A DNA stretch of 34,817 nt from Apostichopus leukothele (Eukaryota > Echinodermata > Holothuroidea > Aspidochirotida > Stichopodidae), in the NCBI GenBank assembly GCA_010014835.2, contig JAAAKB020000020.1, positions 867,655 through 902,471 of the forward strand, given 5' to 3'. This document shows, in pieces, positions 12,040 to 22,618 of the stretch. Under the pieces are notes generated by a model. The model had not been told where the DNA came from, made no database searches, and saw nothing but the letters and a program-made list of their open reading frames with translations. Made by a program: the position numbers and the translations under genes. Each line of letters starts with the position of its first letter. Within the stretch, counting starts at the first letter, position 1.

Positions 12040-12386
12040 GTAGACTGTGCGGGTGGTCGGTCAAGGTCCCACTTGATCTGTTGTAGTAATAATCAGACAG
12101 TTATTTTTACGGTGCTTGAGCAACCCGCACAATGTGATAGAAGCCCGCAAGGGCTTATGGATTACAACTTTCACGTCGGGTGGCTTCTAATTCGCCACTT
12201 GCACTCAAATTCAAAATCTTTCCAATTTTGAAAGTCAATTTCAGATGGGAAAACAGTAGATTGCTCTTGGATGAAAACCCACCTTACTATGACCCGGCCA
12301 GGGATCGACCTAGAACCTGTTGATTGCTAAAGCCTCATTGGTTCATATGCCACAGTCTTTATCCACTGGGCCACACCACCAATACT
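12040..12386 (-). mobile_element. tRNA-derived SINE, minus strand
   Basis: Read on the minus strand the element starts near GGTGGTGTGGCCCAGTGG. It has a Pol III A box, TGGCCCAGTGG (12363-12373), and a B box-like GGTCGATCCC (12301-12310), with 52 bases between them. That is longer than in a tRNA, suggesting an internal insertion or divergence. A unique-looking 3' body follows, with ATTAGAAGCCACCC and a GC-rich stretch to about 12040. I could not find target-site duplications, so both ends are approximate. A divergent B box implies an old, inactive copy. Confidence 0.6.
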
Positions 12387-13451
12387 AAGTTAGTTGTACA
12401 ATGAAATTTGATATACTGTATCTAGTTTACGTAGTACACTATATCTTCAAAGAATACAACCTATTCAGAATTTCAGGTAGAGTATAGGGTATGAAGTCTA
12501 CAATATAAAAGCCTAAGCGAATAAAACTTTGGACCAGATGATGTCAGCATAGTTTTAATGAACATTTTATTTATAACGGCCAAAACATCAAAGAAAATGT
12601 GGTAAGTACCTCAAAAGTGATTAGAATGAAAAACTGTCCTTTTGTTTCACACAAGCCACTATTATTCATATTTTCAAGAATAAAGAGTAGATAGATCTCC
12701 CACTAATCAATATATCATTGTGAACAATAATCGTGTACACGGATGAATCAAGTGTAACATAATCAGATATATTATGTTGATCGAGCATCATATACCAAAT
12801 TAATATCCATGCTGACTCTTTTTTCTTTTTCTATTCATTATATGTTGCCCTCCCTTATTATGCATCTATACTAAACATGGATTACTAGAGTTTAATATCC
12901 AATTGTTCATATTCGTTCTTTCAAAATTAATAAATAGAAACTAATAAGACAGTCTGCTTGAAAGAGATGTATTACTCGCATATATTAACATCTTCAAAAC
13001 ATGTTTTTCATCAGAGTATTTTAGCTGCTATTAGTGCGAAAGTAGCTGTTATGCATAATATATATCTTATTCAACGAGGCTTTTGGTGTGTGTTACTGTC
13101 GCGTATAGTTCAGGGAAAAACAATGGCCTGTTGCATATCTTACATACATGGTAAACACTGGCACTCCGAACGATGTAATATAAATTCGTAAATGTATGTA
13201 TGGAAGGGAAGACACTGTCTAGTTTCCTAATCCAGCTCAAAAATTTACCAGCGGAACTGCCAGCCATTAAACTACCTTTCTTTCTGCAAACATGCCATAC
13301 TTTGAAAGCTATGATTCACAACAAATATCTGTTTGTCAATTTCAAGGACATCAAATGAAACAAAGTGATATTCTTTACAAACGAATCAATTGGCAATGTT
13401 TTCTAAAGAACAATAGATGGTGTAGCATTATCTGAACTTTTTGAAATCGTA
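12387..13451. other. Non-coding, nothing recognised
   Basis: Short overlapping open frames at 12958-13191 (plus) and 13067-13267 (minus) look like no known family and lie in opposite orientation over one another. I support no gene or RNA here. Confidence 0.45.
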
Positions 13452-13774
13452 GGTAGGGATTGGGTTGTAGGGTGAGGTAGGGTTGTATGGACGGGTAGGT
13501 TGTAGGGAGGGATAGGGTTGTAGGGAGGGATCTAGGGATGTAGGGAAGGGTAGGGTTATAGTAAAGGATAGGGTTGTAGGGAGGGATAGAGTTATAGGGA
13601 GGGGTAGGGTTGTAGGGAGGAGAAGGGTTGTAGGGAGGGATAGGGTTGTAGGAAGGGAAAGAGAGGGATCTAGGGTTGTGGGGAAGGGTAGCGTTATAGG
13701 AAGGGATTGGGTTGTATGAGGGTTGGGTTGTATGGAGGGATAGGGTTTTAGGAATGGGTAGGGTTGAAGGGAAA
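13452..13774 (+). repeat. 18-bp G-rich minisatellite, about 18 copies
   Basis: The consensus unit is GGGAGGGATAGGGTTGTA, repeated head to tail with substitutions and a few length variants (for example an enlarged unit near 13651-13680). Almost every unit carries two or three GGG runs on the plus strand, and TAGGGTT words resemble the TTAGGG telomere repeat. The array could form G-quadruplexes on the plus strand. It lacks a pure TTAGGG tract, so I read it as a minisatellite and not an interstitial telomere. Confidence 0.9.
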
Positions 13775-16700
13775 TTAGCTCATATTTGGTTCATACCACA
13801 TTCAAACAATTTAACTCTAAGACCATTCCACAGCTGGTGAGAAAATGGAATGTTCTTTTATATGGGATTTTATCATCTCGTGTCTTATCTTCGGAAACTG
13901 CCATCCTTGATTCCTTGTAGTTTGGTAACATGCCTTTTCCTTTCAAGAAATAACACTATGGCTCTCTAATATTTTTCTAAACATTGTGGCCAAACAATAT
14001 ATTATTCCAGCTGGGTTAACACTTTCTGCTGTTGGCATGAATACATTATTCTGATAAAATCAATATAAGGTAGTTGATTGTTAAAGTTTCAATGTAAATG
14101 CCCCATGAGTAGGATATGAACAATACATGTAAAGTGTCAATAGTATAAAAAAAACTGTTAAATTATGATGTATCCAATGGGATGTAAAATCTAGGACTAC
14201 TGTTCAATGTTGTAGTTTCTGGACAAATGGGTTTACTCAGGCATTCCACCTTGACTTTTTACATGTGTGAGAGTGTAATCCTATGCTATTGCACATCTAC
14301 AATGACTGCAGAAATCAATTAATCATATAAAAACAGTAAATACTTTTTTTTCATTCATCAACTCATCCCATGTTGGTATTAGTCTTACATATGTGATTAA
14401 CATACCCTTGAATGGTATGTAACTCCTGTACTTTCTTTAGCATGTACAGTACCCTATACCAGGAGGGCATTTGAAATCGCAAACCAAATGTAAAAAGTTC
14501 ACCTTAATATTATGTGTAATGCAATTTTTAGAACACCTACAGCATCCCTACGTTACTCTTTAAGAGACAAGGCCTGAGTAGACATTTTATACCACAGGAT
14601 TAAGTCTTAAATTTGCAGATTTTGTGAGGATGCCTTCATTTGCAGATGTAGTCATTGAAATATACACATTTGTCTTCCTCTCTTCTTCATGAAAAACTTT
14701 ACTCACAGTGTTTTCCTTCTCCAGTTGTTATAGTTTGTATTGTTCTATTGTTTGTATTACCTTATTTTTTCCCCCTCCTTTCCTTATCTTGTTTTCTACA
14801 GTCATTTCATTGGAACTTACCAGACTTCCATGGACATACAAGATCAACTTACATTTTTACAAAGAAAACTCAAACAGTTTATGTATTCAAAAACTAGATA
14901 CACAGCAACAATGGCATATCATACATAAACAAGTTTTCAAATTTCATACCAAGTTGCATCAAATTTTAAACTTGGATATTATCTACAACATTCTGCCCCA
15001 AAAAAAACAAAGAAACACCTTGGTTTACATTTAAATGATGAAATATGATGCAGTTATGTTCACTGACTGTTATGTTCACTGACTCATTTCCAAATATTGC
15101 AACTTCAATGGCATTCATTCATTACGCCATGTAAATGAGGCTAACCCAAGGCTGCTCAGCTGATGTAATTCTATAGTCTAGCGGCTGAACTTGGATTTCT
15201 ACAATATCGTACTGTGTCTATTACAGCAACAAAGGATCCGCTTTTTGTCTAAATCACCTGTGACAACTCAAATTTGCATGTCGATGCCACAGATTAATTT
15301 ATAAACAAAGGATTAAGTGCTTCTATGGTAAGAGCTTTTCCCCCTCACGGTAAAAGCTAAATTAATTTTTTGGAGATGTAGATGACTTGTACGAGTCTCA
15401 CAATAAACTTGATTAAAAGAGATTTGCACATGAAAAAGAGGCCGGCAAACACATCTAATAGAAAATTGTGTTAGATGATGCATTTCGCTTCTATAAATTT
15501 TGCCATAAATCAAAACTGGATGTTTATGTTATTTTTCTGGCAGAATCATCAAACAGAACTGATATTCAAAAAGTACAGGTTCAGTTAAATTGCTGTGTAT
15601 CAAGGGCTTCAGAAACTTGTGAAGCATATCTTCGATAGTAATTTCAAAATGAGTCCCTTTTGAATAATCTAAATAGCAAGAGGATATGATTACTCATTCT
15701 ACAATTTGTTCATTTCGTGGTTTTACATGTTGATGAGAAATTTTTATTTAGTTAGAAGCAACACTATGAAGATTTGAAAATTAAGCAAAAAATAGACAAA
15801 TATATTGTTTTTAACTATTGCAAGCATACGATTGATGAGAAGGAAGCTTTTCTAATAATACTTTTGTTTCAGAGTTACTGAAATGACACTAGATGATCTA
15901 TATATCAAAGTCAATTACAGATTACATTCATAAAAGTAAGATCTTGAGTAAATGTCCAATATACATTCACCTATAGCATACATAATTATGAGGACATGAG
16001 GCAATGGCCATTAAATAATGTATGATATTAGTACTGACTATCATACATAACAAAGTTTTTAAATGTGTAAGTTAATGTATGTAAATTAATACTTACAATT
16101 TTCTTAATGCTTTAGTTTGCTAATTAAAGTACAGAAATTACACACACAAAATTGTCTGAAATACCTATTTAAGTTATAAATGTATTTATCATGAATGTGC
16201 TTGTTCACTCCAAATTTCTTTAAGTCATGTATGCATTAGATCCTTACAATAGGTTTTCATAAACTTCAGATTTCTGAAATTTACAAAAAAAAACAAGGGC
16301 ATTTTGCCCCAAGTTCATTGGAAAGAAGATTTTTTAATATGTATGTATGAAGGTTAACATTTGAAATTGTGCTATTAACCTCTCACATTAGTTTATTGGG
16401 CAGCTATACTGAAATACTACTAAACTTTAGGTAAATGTAATTGAGTCTTCAGACAGAATAATTTTAACATGCTGTAGTAACTAAACCATCCCTTTAATAT
16501 AATTTTACACAGTGGAACATGAGGTCACTTTTCCCTCCATGCTGAGCATTACTACACCTTACAAACTATATGGTGGTTATCCAACTTAGCTTTTAGTTCT
16601 CTGCATTTCTCTAATTTTTATTAATTTTTGCCATGTTTGGCTGATAATATTGAACAGTTATCTTTTCTTCCTGTAAATTCTATGCTATTAATATTTAAAA

Positions 16701-17989
16701 CATATACATGTGCAGCTTGTTAAATATATAAATGTTAATGTTTGTACTGCACTGTAATTACATTATATACTGCCACCCTGTATCAATTCTACCTGTCCCA
16801 TTTTCTCTACAACTATTTAAATACTGTACATGGTAACTGAATGTACCCATTACATGGCAAGATGTGAAGAGGAAAGGAAAGGAAAAGAGAGTGATTTACA
16901 AAGTTGATGAAGTGAATAATTGGATTTCTTAATGTGTATAGAACTTTGAGCCGTTTTGTAACAGGTTCAACTCTGTCATTTGAAAAGGAGCTACTGTTAT
17001 GATCTCTTATTCTTGAGTCTGAATTTCATCCTTTTGTATCTCTGAATCCATTGCTGTTATGAGTAGAATAGTAAAAGACATTTTATCTAATGCACATTTT
17101 TAAGCTGTTCATAATTCAATGATTTTCATTTTAATAATGGATGTCTCACTGAAACTTTAGGTGACAACTTAGCTACACATTCAATATGTTACAAATTTAC
17201 AATTTTCTGTGGAGAAAATCTGAACTGTATTTTAATAGCTGAAACTAAACATGTAAAATAAGAGCTCTAGGAAAATATGTTAAGAAATCCATGAACTATC
17301 ACTGACAAAATATTTAGGCAGGCTCAGACAATGTCTGGTTTTTTTCTATCTGCCTAGCCATGATGAACTTAATGATCATTCATCTTCAGAAGATCAACAT
17401 TATGTAGGTACCAGCAGTTGGATATTAAGCAGGGTTTTTTTGTGTGGTAAAAATAGGGAAATGAAAGTTAAATCTGTCGATAAGTAGGCCAAAAGACTCG
17501 CCAAAGTTAGCCTAACCTAGACCTAACGTACTTATATATTGAATCAACAGTAACGATTGGATAAGGCTAAGGAATCATAATTCATCTAGTCCTAGCTCTG
17601 TCGTATGTAAATGATCATGAAGAAAATTTTACTTAACTACTGATATTGTTTTAAGGCATCCCTCGTGATCATTATTCCCTTGAAATCTAAGTTTACTTTC
17701 AATGCGTATCAACGCAGTTAGTGAAACTGAAGATTGATCGAAGTAAGCCTAATAATTACAGTTAAGTTATTGCCTAACTTGAGCATTACTTTGTACTAAC
17801 GTAATGTAGTCTAGCCTACGTATCCCACATGATTGATGTGCAACGTATCTGTTGCTCTAACGAAGTTCTCAAGGGAGATCCTAACTTAGCACGTCCAACA
17901 ATACAAGATATGAGCAATTATTATCCCTCATTATTTGATACATCTGTTCGCTTAGTATCAGAAACATCAGTTGTTTCTGCAATATCTAC
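13775..17989. other. Long AT-rich non-coding stretch
   Basis: No exon, RNA gene or transposon end is supported in these 4.2 kb. Frames at 14655-15034 (plus) and 15313-15513 (minus) are composed of simple T-rich or unrecognised sequence. Small repeats include a 16-bp unit duplicated at 15053-15084 and a GGAAA run near 16870-16890. CpG dinucleotides are rare throughout, in contrast with the patch that follows. Confidence 0.5.
15053..15084. repeat. 16-bp tandem duplication
   Basis: The unit GTTATGTTCACTGACT occurs twice in direct tandem without differences. Confidence 0.8.
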
Positions 17990-18435
17990 ATCGACGCGTG
18001 CGAAGGAATCTACTTCACTTTTATTTCGTTACCTTGCGGCTTTTGTGTAAGTTGGAACCACATCCTCATAATCTTAACACCGGCAGGACGTGCATTTCAC
18101 GAACGGACGACAGCTTTCCACAAATCGCGTCCGTTTTTCGTTAACAAATTAGAAAAATCCTCCAATGAGAAATTCCTCTCGAAAAGTATTTCCTGTATTC
18201 CACTATCGGTCGTGAATAGAGTAGCGCAAGTGAAGACCTACACAAGGAAAATGGTCCAAATTATTGATCCGCTAAGCAGAGGTTTTTACAAATTACATCC
18301 AAGAATAAGTCGCCATGTTTTTGAGACATATCAGAAATTCCATACGCAGTACGCATGCGCGTTTCTTCCGGGAGGAAAATAATTGCCTGATTGATGAAGA
18401 ACGATTTGGAACTAGGCACGAGATGGCGAACGCAT
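17990..18435. promoter_or_regulatory. CpG-rich, promoter-like patch
   Basis: By eye this patch holds about 30 CpG dinucleotides in 445 bases, against very few in the neighbouring kilobases. Near its right edge lie TACGCATGCGCG (18350-18361), close to the palindromic NRF1 site GCGCATGCGC, and CTTCCGGGA (18365-18373), an ETS-type site. Just after them comes GAGATGGCG (18421-18428), which resembles a YY1 site overlapping a start codon. This combination is typical of TATA-less housekeeping promoters in animals. The direction of transcription is uncertain. The candidate exon on the plus strand at 18423 is one reading; a minus-strand or divergent transcript is another. Confidence 0.4.
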
Positions 18436-18574
18436 GGTTGCTTTCTGTTTCAATCAGAGTGGATGAGAAAATTATCAACCAGCTGGTTGGCATTTTCTCA
18501 GTTAACAGCGACAATGCTTTTATATTTTTAGTAGGAAACATTTACTCAGAAATTGTCTTCATTGAAAGACCTAC
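18423..18574 (+). CDS. Candidate first coding exon, unrecognised protein
   Basis: I do not recognise this protein. The ATG at 18423 sits in GAGATGGCG, directly downstream of the NRF1/ETS-like sites. It opens 50 complete codons starting MANAWLLSVSIRVDEKIINQ, a mixed amphipathic sequence with hydrophobic blocks (VGIFSV, FIFLVGNI). It ends at a possible donor, CTAC|GTGAGT (GT at 18575), and reading on gives a stop within one codon, as expected if splicing occurs there. Against it, the same segment is also open on the minus strand (18293-18541), the frame is short, and no downstream exon was identified. It may be a first exon, a small spliced ORF or chance. Its position in a CpG-rich patch is the main support. 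Confidence 0.2.
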
Positions 18575-18579
18575 GTGAG

Positions 18580-21211
18580 TGTGCAGTCCACGGCAAGTGT
18601 TGAAATTACAGCTGGGTTAATTAAGTTTTCTGTGTTGAACTATGTTATGTGCTCATCACTGACAGAAGAGGCGTTTTCCCACACAAGTTCGTGGGAAATT
18701 GTAAATTATTACCGAACGTGGACATTGCAGAGAATATCATGTACAAAACGCAAAAATAATTTAAAGCCGCATTTTATTCCAGGTCGTAATATTCAGTCAT
18801 ATGGTGTATATGTATACGCTTATATTATCTCAGCAGAAAGGAATCAAGTTTCAATAATTTATGTAAAATAGTCGCTACACGCAGACGGTCGGAAATGAGT
18901 AATCCTGCCTTCATGTTAAAGTATTTAGCCTTAAGATATACAAATGGACTTCCGCTGTGTATCGACAGCTCACTGAAGGTGTGTATGCCCATTGAATGAA
19001 CTTACCTTACCGTGGGGGTAATTTCATGTCATGGTGCAGTTGACAGGTGAAGGGAGAGGGATCGTGCATGGACCACTCGTAACTACAACGTTCCCCTTCT
19101 TAGTACACACTTAAGCGAGTGTTTTGTTAACTTATCACTCTGCAGTGTACCCTACCCTACAATGATAAAACATTTTAAAGTATTTCACGAGCCTATATCT
19201 CTGATCACCATTGTGATGGTAGGCCGCGCGTATTGTAGGCTATATGCCTACTTTCATAATAAAATAATAACACGTGGTTTCAAACGTAAAACATATGCTT
19301 AATATGAAGAAATAAATGATATGCCTACTGCATTCGTGTAATGCAGGACTCGATCCTATATCAATACTTTACATCGCTTCATAAGATATGTATAGGACAA
19401 TGACTGATTTTCTAGTTATCGATTCCCTTATCCCAGTGACTTACCCGCACCACACCCACCCGGCATTGCTTTCACGTCTTTTCTAACGAATTTCAATTGC
19501 AAGGAGAGGTGTATGTTTTACTTCATATATTATACACACTATTTCCATCACCCATTTGTTCCTCACCAGTATTTCACCAGAAGGTGACCCCTCTTTCGCC
19601 AGACACCTCTTTGAAGCCAACTTACCATGTTAAAAATTGCCTGCGGAGAAAATGTTCTGAATACAGGCGTACAAATTAAGATGTGTAACTTGGATATTAT
19701 TAACCTATATACTGGGTTTCCGTGTTACATTGTCAAGCGTAATTCTATAAACCGATGTAAAGTATAAGCTCTTCACTTTATTTACACAAACTTATTGATT
19801 TGAAATACCTGTACTATACTAGTATAGTGAATCTTTATTTCCTGGCCATGTTCGGTGTATTTTGTATGTAAGGAAAACATCCAGTACACTGTTCTCTCCT
19901 TGAAAGTCGAATGACTCACTGTTTTCATTAAGAAAATTTTAGCAGCAATATTCTCTCGCTCATCTATTTTCAATTTGGAGACCAAATCTTCTCCAATATT
20001 CAACGAGGAAGGTAACATATGTTAATGTGAGGTCATCAGCAGTGTTGCGTGAGATTTATTAACATTAATGTTATTGTAAAATATTTTTAGTTTACTCGTT
20101 TCCCACTCATGTTTCGAGAGGAAGTCTGGGGGTGTGAGTTAGGGGTGCGGGTGGAAGATGGTGATGTCTGTCTTTTATACTTTAGATAGCAAGATAAGTG
20201 AAATTAATTTATTTCAGGTTTCGTCCTGTAAACTATACCGTAAATGCCAACAGTTAGAACGATCTCTGTAAAATGTGTTATGAAACGACGATTATTTTGA
20301 CCGAATATGTTCTGCATGGAATAATATTTTGAATTCAATCTGTTATGATCCTCTTCTTCGGATAAGCCTGAATTTGGCAGCATAGTAAGAGGATTAAGCG
20401 TTGGTCGTGGTGGGTCTGGGTTGCACGGGGAGGGGGAAGGGGGATATGGATGGGAGGTGTAGTTGACATATGGTTGTGGCATAACTTTATTTTTGAGAGG
20501 GAGATAAGAGAAACTTGGAAAATATAAATTTCAAGAGCAAACAGAATGAGCGACATATTACGTGAAGAAATGGTGCCAGATAACTTTTCATCAAGCCTTA
20601 AAAAAAAGGAATTGGTAAAATTGGTAATAAAGTAATGAGATTCAGATTTTAAAAATAAATCGTAAGTCATAGGTATAGTTCAACTAGCAAAAAATCTATG
20701 TAGTCAAATCATATTCGTGTTTAACCGCCGTGCACCCTTATTTAACCTTACTGAATATTTAATATTTTTTGGTCGGTATAAGAAACCGCAAGACAAGAAG
20801 GTTCAGACTTTTGGCAATGTCTGAAAGTCTGAAATGTAAAGGGTACGGATTTCTATGGGTTGAGGGTATGAAATGGCGGTGGCGGGGAAGGGGGCTTGAA
20901 AAGTAATCAATTTGTACTCTCTAGGACCTGCAGGACAGATTCAAGGCCGTTTTTAAAGTGAGATATAATGGACGTTCGTTGAAGCAGACTTCTTTATTTA
21001 GATCAAGATTCAAAGACGACCCTCTTGATTGACACATGTAGGCTCACATTATCTATTGAGAAGAGGTACAGTCACACATGCATGGTAATCCACTTCCGAA
21101 AAAAATGTCATTTTTCTAGGTCGTCCACTTTAAAAGGCTAGAACAAAGTATACAACTGTAAACATAGGCCTACTATTGAAGTAACATACATGCAAACAAT
21201 CTGGTATAGAG
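18580..21211. other. Non-coding stretch with G-rich segment
   Basis: No gene is supported. Overlapping frames at 18575-18871 and 19497-19679 (plus) and 19782-20018 and 20204-20670 (minus) resemble no known family. A G-rich plus-strand segment lies at about 20404-20460. If the exon at 18423 is real, this would be its intron. Confidence 0.4.
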
Positions 21212-21323
21212 CTAGCTCTTCGGCCTTTTGGCTACGATCATCTGTAGAATCTGTTCCCTTGCTACGGGAAATGTGATACACATCTGACACTGAATCTCAC
21301 AGTCATAGTCTCGATGCAAGGGG
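21212..21323 (+). ncRNA. U2 snRNA-like 5' domain with a foldable tail
   Basis: Bases 21212-21256 align without gaps to the first 45 nt of animal U2 snRNA (recalled human sequence), 37 of 45 identical. The stem-loop I core CGGCCTTTTGGCTA and the words TGTAG and ATCTGTTC are all present. The branch-point recognition word is GTAGAA (21244-21249) where U2 has GTAGTA. After this the match to U2 ends: no SLIIa, Sm site or 3' stem-loops are recognisable. The following segment has its own fold potential. CCCTTGC (21256-21262) can pair with GCAAGGG (21316-21322), enclosing a perfect hairpin ATGTG-ATA-CACAT (21271-21283). It could be a U2 pseudogene chimera, an snRNA-headed SINE or a divergent small RNA. 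It is not a normal spliceosomal U2 gene. Confidence 0.6.
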
Positions 21324-21480
21324 ACTCGGGTTGAGAGCGGATCAGTCGTTTGGTTGTTTGGTTTTCGTGACCATTTTCTTTCTTGGGTGATTTCTCTTTA
21401 AAAATAAAGTATATTGAGACGTGTTCTGACGGTTAGTGTTTGTAATGTTTAGAATTACCCGAATAGAGAAATAATCTACA
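21324..21480. other. Non-coding flank of the U2-like element
   Basis: It contains T-rich sequence (GTTTGGTTGTTTGGTTTT at about 21349-21366). No Sm-binding site, 3' box or poly-A tail that would define the end of the U2-like unit is clear. Confidence 0.35.
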
Positions 21481-21582
21481 ATTCATTCACTCATTCAACC
21501 ATTCATTCATTTCATGCATTCATTCATTCATCCATTCATTCATCCATCCATTCATTCCTTCATCCATTCATTCATTCATCTA
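21481..21582. repeat. (ATTC)n microsatellite, imperfect
   Basis: About 25 ATTC or CATT units are interrupted by CATC, CAACC and TTCATG variants. This is an ordinary tetranucleotide microsatellite whose interruptions suggest age. Confidence 0.9.
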
Positions 21583-22340
21583 TATATTGTTTTCTTTAAT
21601 ATAGCAATTCAGTGCAAAGTATATATAGTTTAACGGTAAAACAATTAAAATGTAATAAAAAGAAAGTATGCTGAAATAGCTGGCGGGCTTCACATGTGCA
21701 CACTCGCTGCAAAAACAAGTCAAGAAAAGATAACGTTATGGAACAGGATGAAAACAGGGTTAAAGAAAGTAAAAAATACCACCAGTTAAATCTGCGACCC
21801 CAGAATATAACAATCTTAGCATCTTGGTTGATTTCCCGGCTGTACAGATGCTTTCTTGGGTAACTTCTCTTAAAATCGTATTTACTTATCATAGATATAG
21901 AGATTTTGGCCTTCATTATATTATACCTTTTCCCCGCCCCTTTCCCTCTTCCCACCGTGATCACGCCGTAACATAATTTAATACACCCCATATTACATTA
22001 GACATTAGAAACATTAGACCCAGCCCTTCTCTTACCCCACTTAAAGGCAATAAAAATTGTAGGCGTAACTTATACAGTGGATATAGATTGTGAACTGATC
22101 TTCATCTGCCACTCGCCGCAGGGGTAACCCACTGTAGCGCTCCAAGCAACTGTTTGCTTCAGGTTTATTGAACAAAGAAAAAATAATAATAAGAAGAAAT
22201 AAAAACATACCTATTGTATCCTTTCATATTCATTCAAGAATCTTTAACCTGGGAAAGTACCTTTCCAACTAATCTTACAGATCAAGTCGTTTGTGGTTAA
22301 ACCTAACCACCTTTCCCCTTTTTTTTGGTTCTTCTTCTTC
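21583..22340. other. Non-coding stretch downstream of the Gag-like frame
   Basis: The minus-strand frame at 21596-21991 resembles no known protein and shows no reverse transcriptase, RNase H, tyrosine recombinase or methyltransferase motif. A minus-strand AATAAA lies at 22164-22169 and could serve as a polyadenylation signal for a transcript coming from the right. Nothing else is recognised. Confidence 0.4.
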
Positions 22341-22396
22341 TTCGGAGGCCCGGGTTCGAATCCCGGTGGAGGCTGGAAGTTTTTTCACTGTTCTTG
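22341..22396 (+). mobile_element. tRNA-derived SINE fragment abutting the gap
   Basis: This carries a perfect T-arm, CCGGG-TTCGAAT-CCCGG, containing the Pol III B box GGTTCGAATCC (22353-22363). It is followed by GGAGGCTGGAAG, TTTTTT and CACTGTTCTTG, where the gap begins. There is no A box or acceptor stem upstream, so this is not a complete tRNA gene. The last bases resemble the start of the TGTCCTTGGGCAAGGCAC block in the SINE at 27.2 kb, suggesting that the element continues into the gap. Its reverse complement supplies most of the frame left of the gap that appears to extend the Gag-like protein. Confidence 0.6.
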
Positions 22397-22496
22397 NNNN
22401 NNNNNNNNNNNNNNNNNNNNNNNNNNNNNNNNNNNNNNNNNNNNNNNNNNNNNNNNNNNNNNNNNNNNNNNNNNNNNNNNNNNNNNNNNNNNNNNN
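22397..22496. other. Assembly gap of 100 Ns
   Basis: Exactly 100 Ns suggest a placeholder of unknown true length. It sits between a SINE fragment on the left and a run of glycine codons on the right, two sequence types that commonly break short-read assemblies. Any reading frame across it is accidental as far as can be judged. Confidence 0.99.
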
Positions 22497-22618
22497 TCCA
22501 CCCCCACCCCCGCTACTATTTCCACGACCACCACCACGACCAACTCCACCACCTCCCCCTGCTCCACCACCTCGCCCTCCTCCACCACCTCCCCCTCCAC
22601 TGCGACCACTACCGCTCC
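22497..22618 (-). repeat. Gly/Arg codon repeat, low complexity
   Basis: The plus strand is a CCACC/CCTCC-type low-complexity run. On the minus strand it encodes a glycine-rich tail with interspersed arginines (GRGGG, VGRGGGRG) at residues about 476-516 of the Gag-like frame. RGG-type tails commonly bind RNA, and here the tail stands where many Gag proteins carry zinc knuckles. The run reaches the gap edge, so its true length is unknown. Confidence 0.75.

Noticed and set aside
13452-13774. Interstitial telomere
   Set aside because: There are no consecutive TTAGGG units and the period is 18 bp with GGGAGGG cores. It is kept as a minisatellite with a possible distant link.
18293-18541. 82-codon minus-strand frame in the CpG-rich patch
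   Set aside because: It has no family resemblance or splice support. It is noted only because it competes with the plus-strand candidate exon.
22341-22385. Complete tRNA gene
   Set aside because: Only the T-arm is present; no D-arm, anticodon arm or matching 5' acceptor strand lies upstream.
22275-22396. Continuation of the Gag-like frame left of the gap
   Set aside because: This is reverse-complement SINE sequence (T-arm and B box). Continuity through a 100-N placeholder is not evidence of coding.
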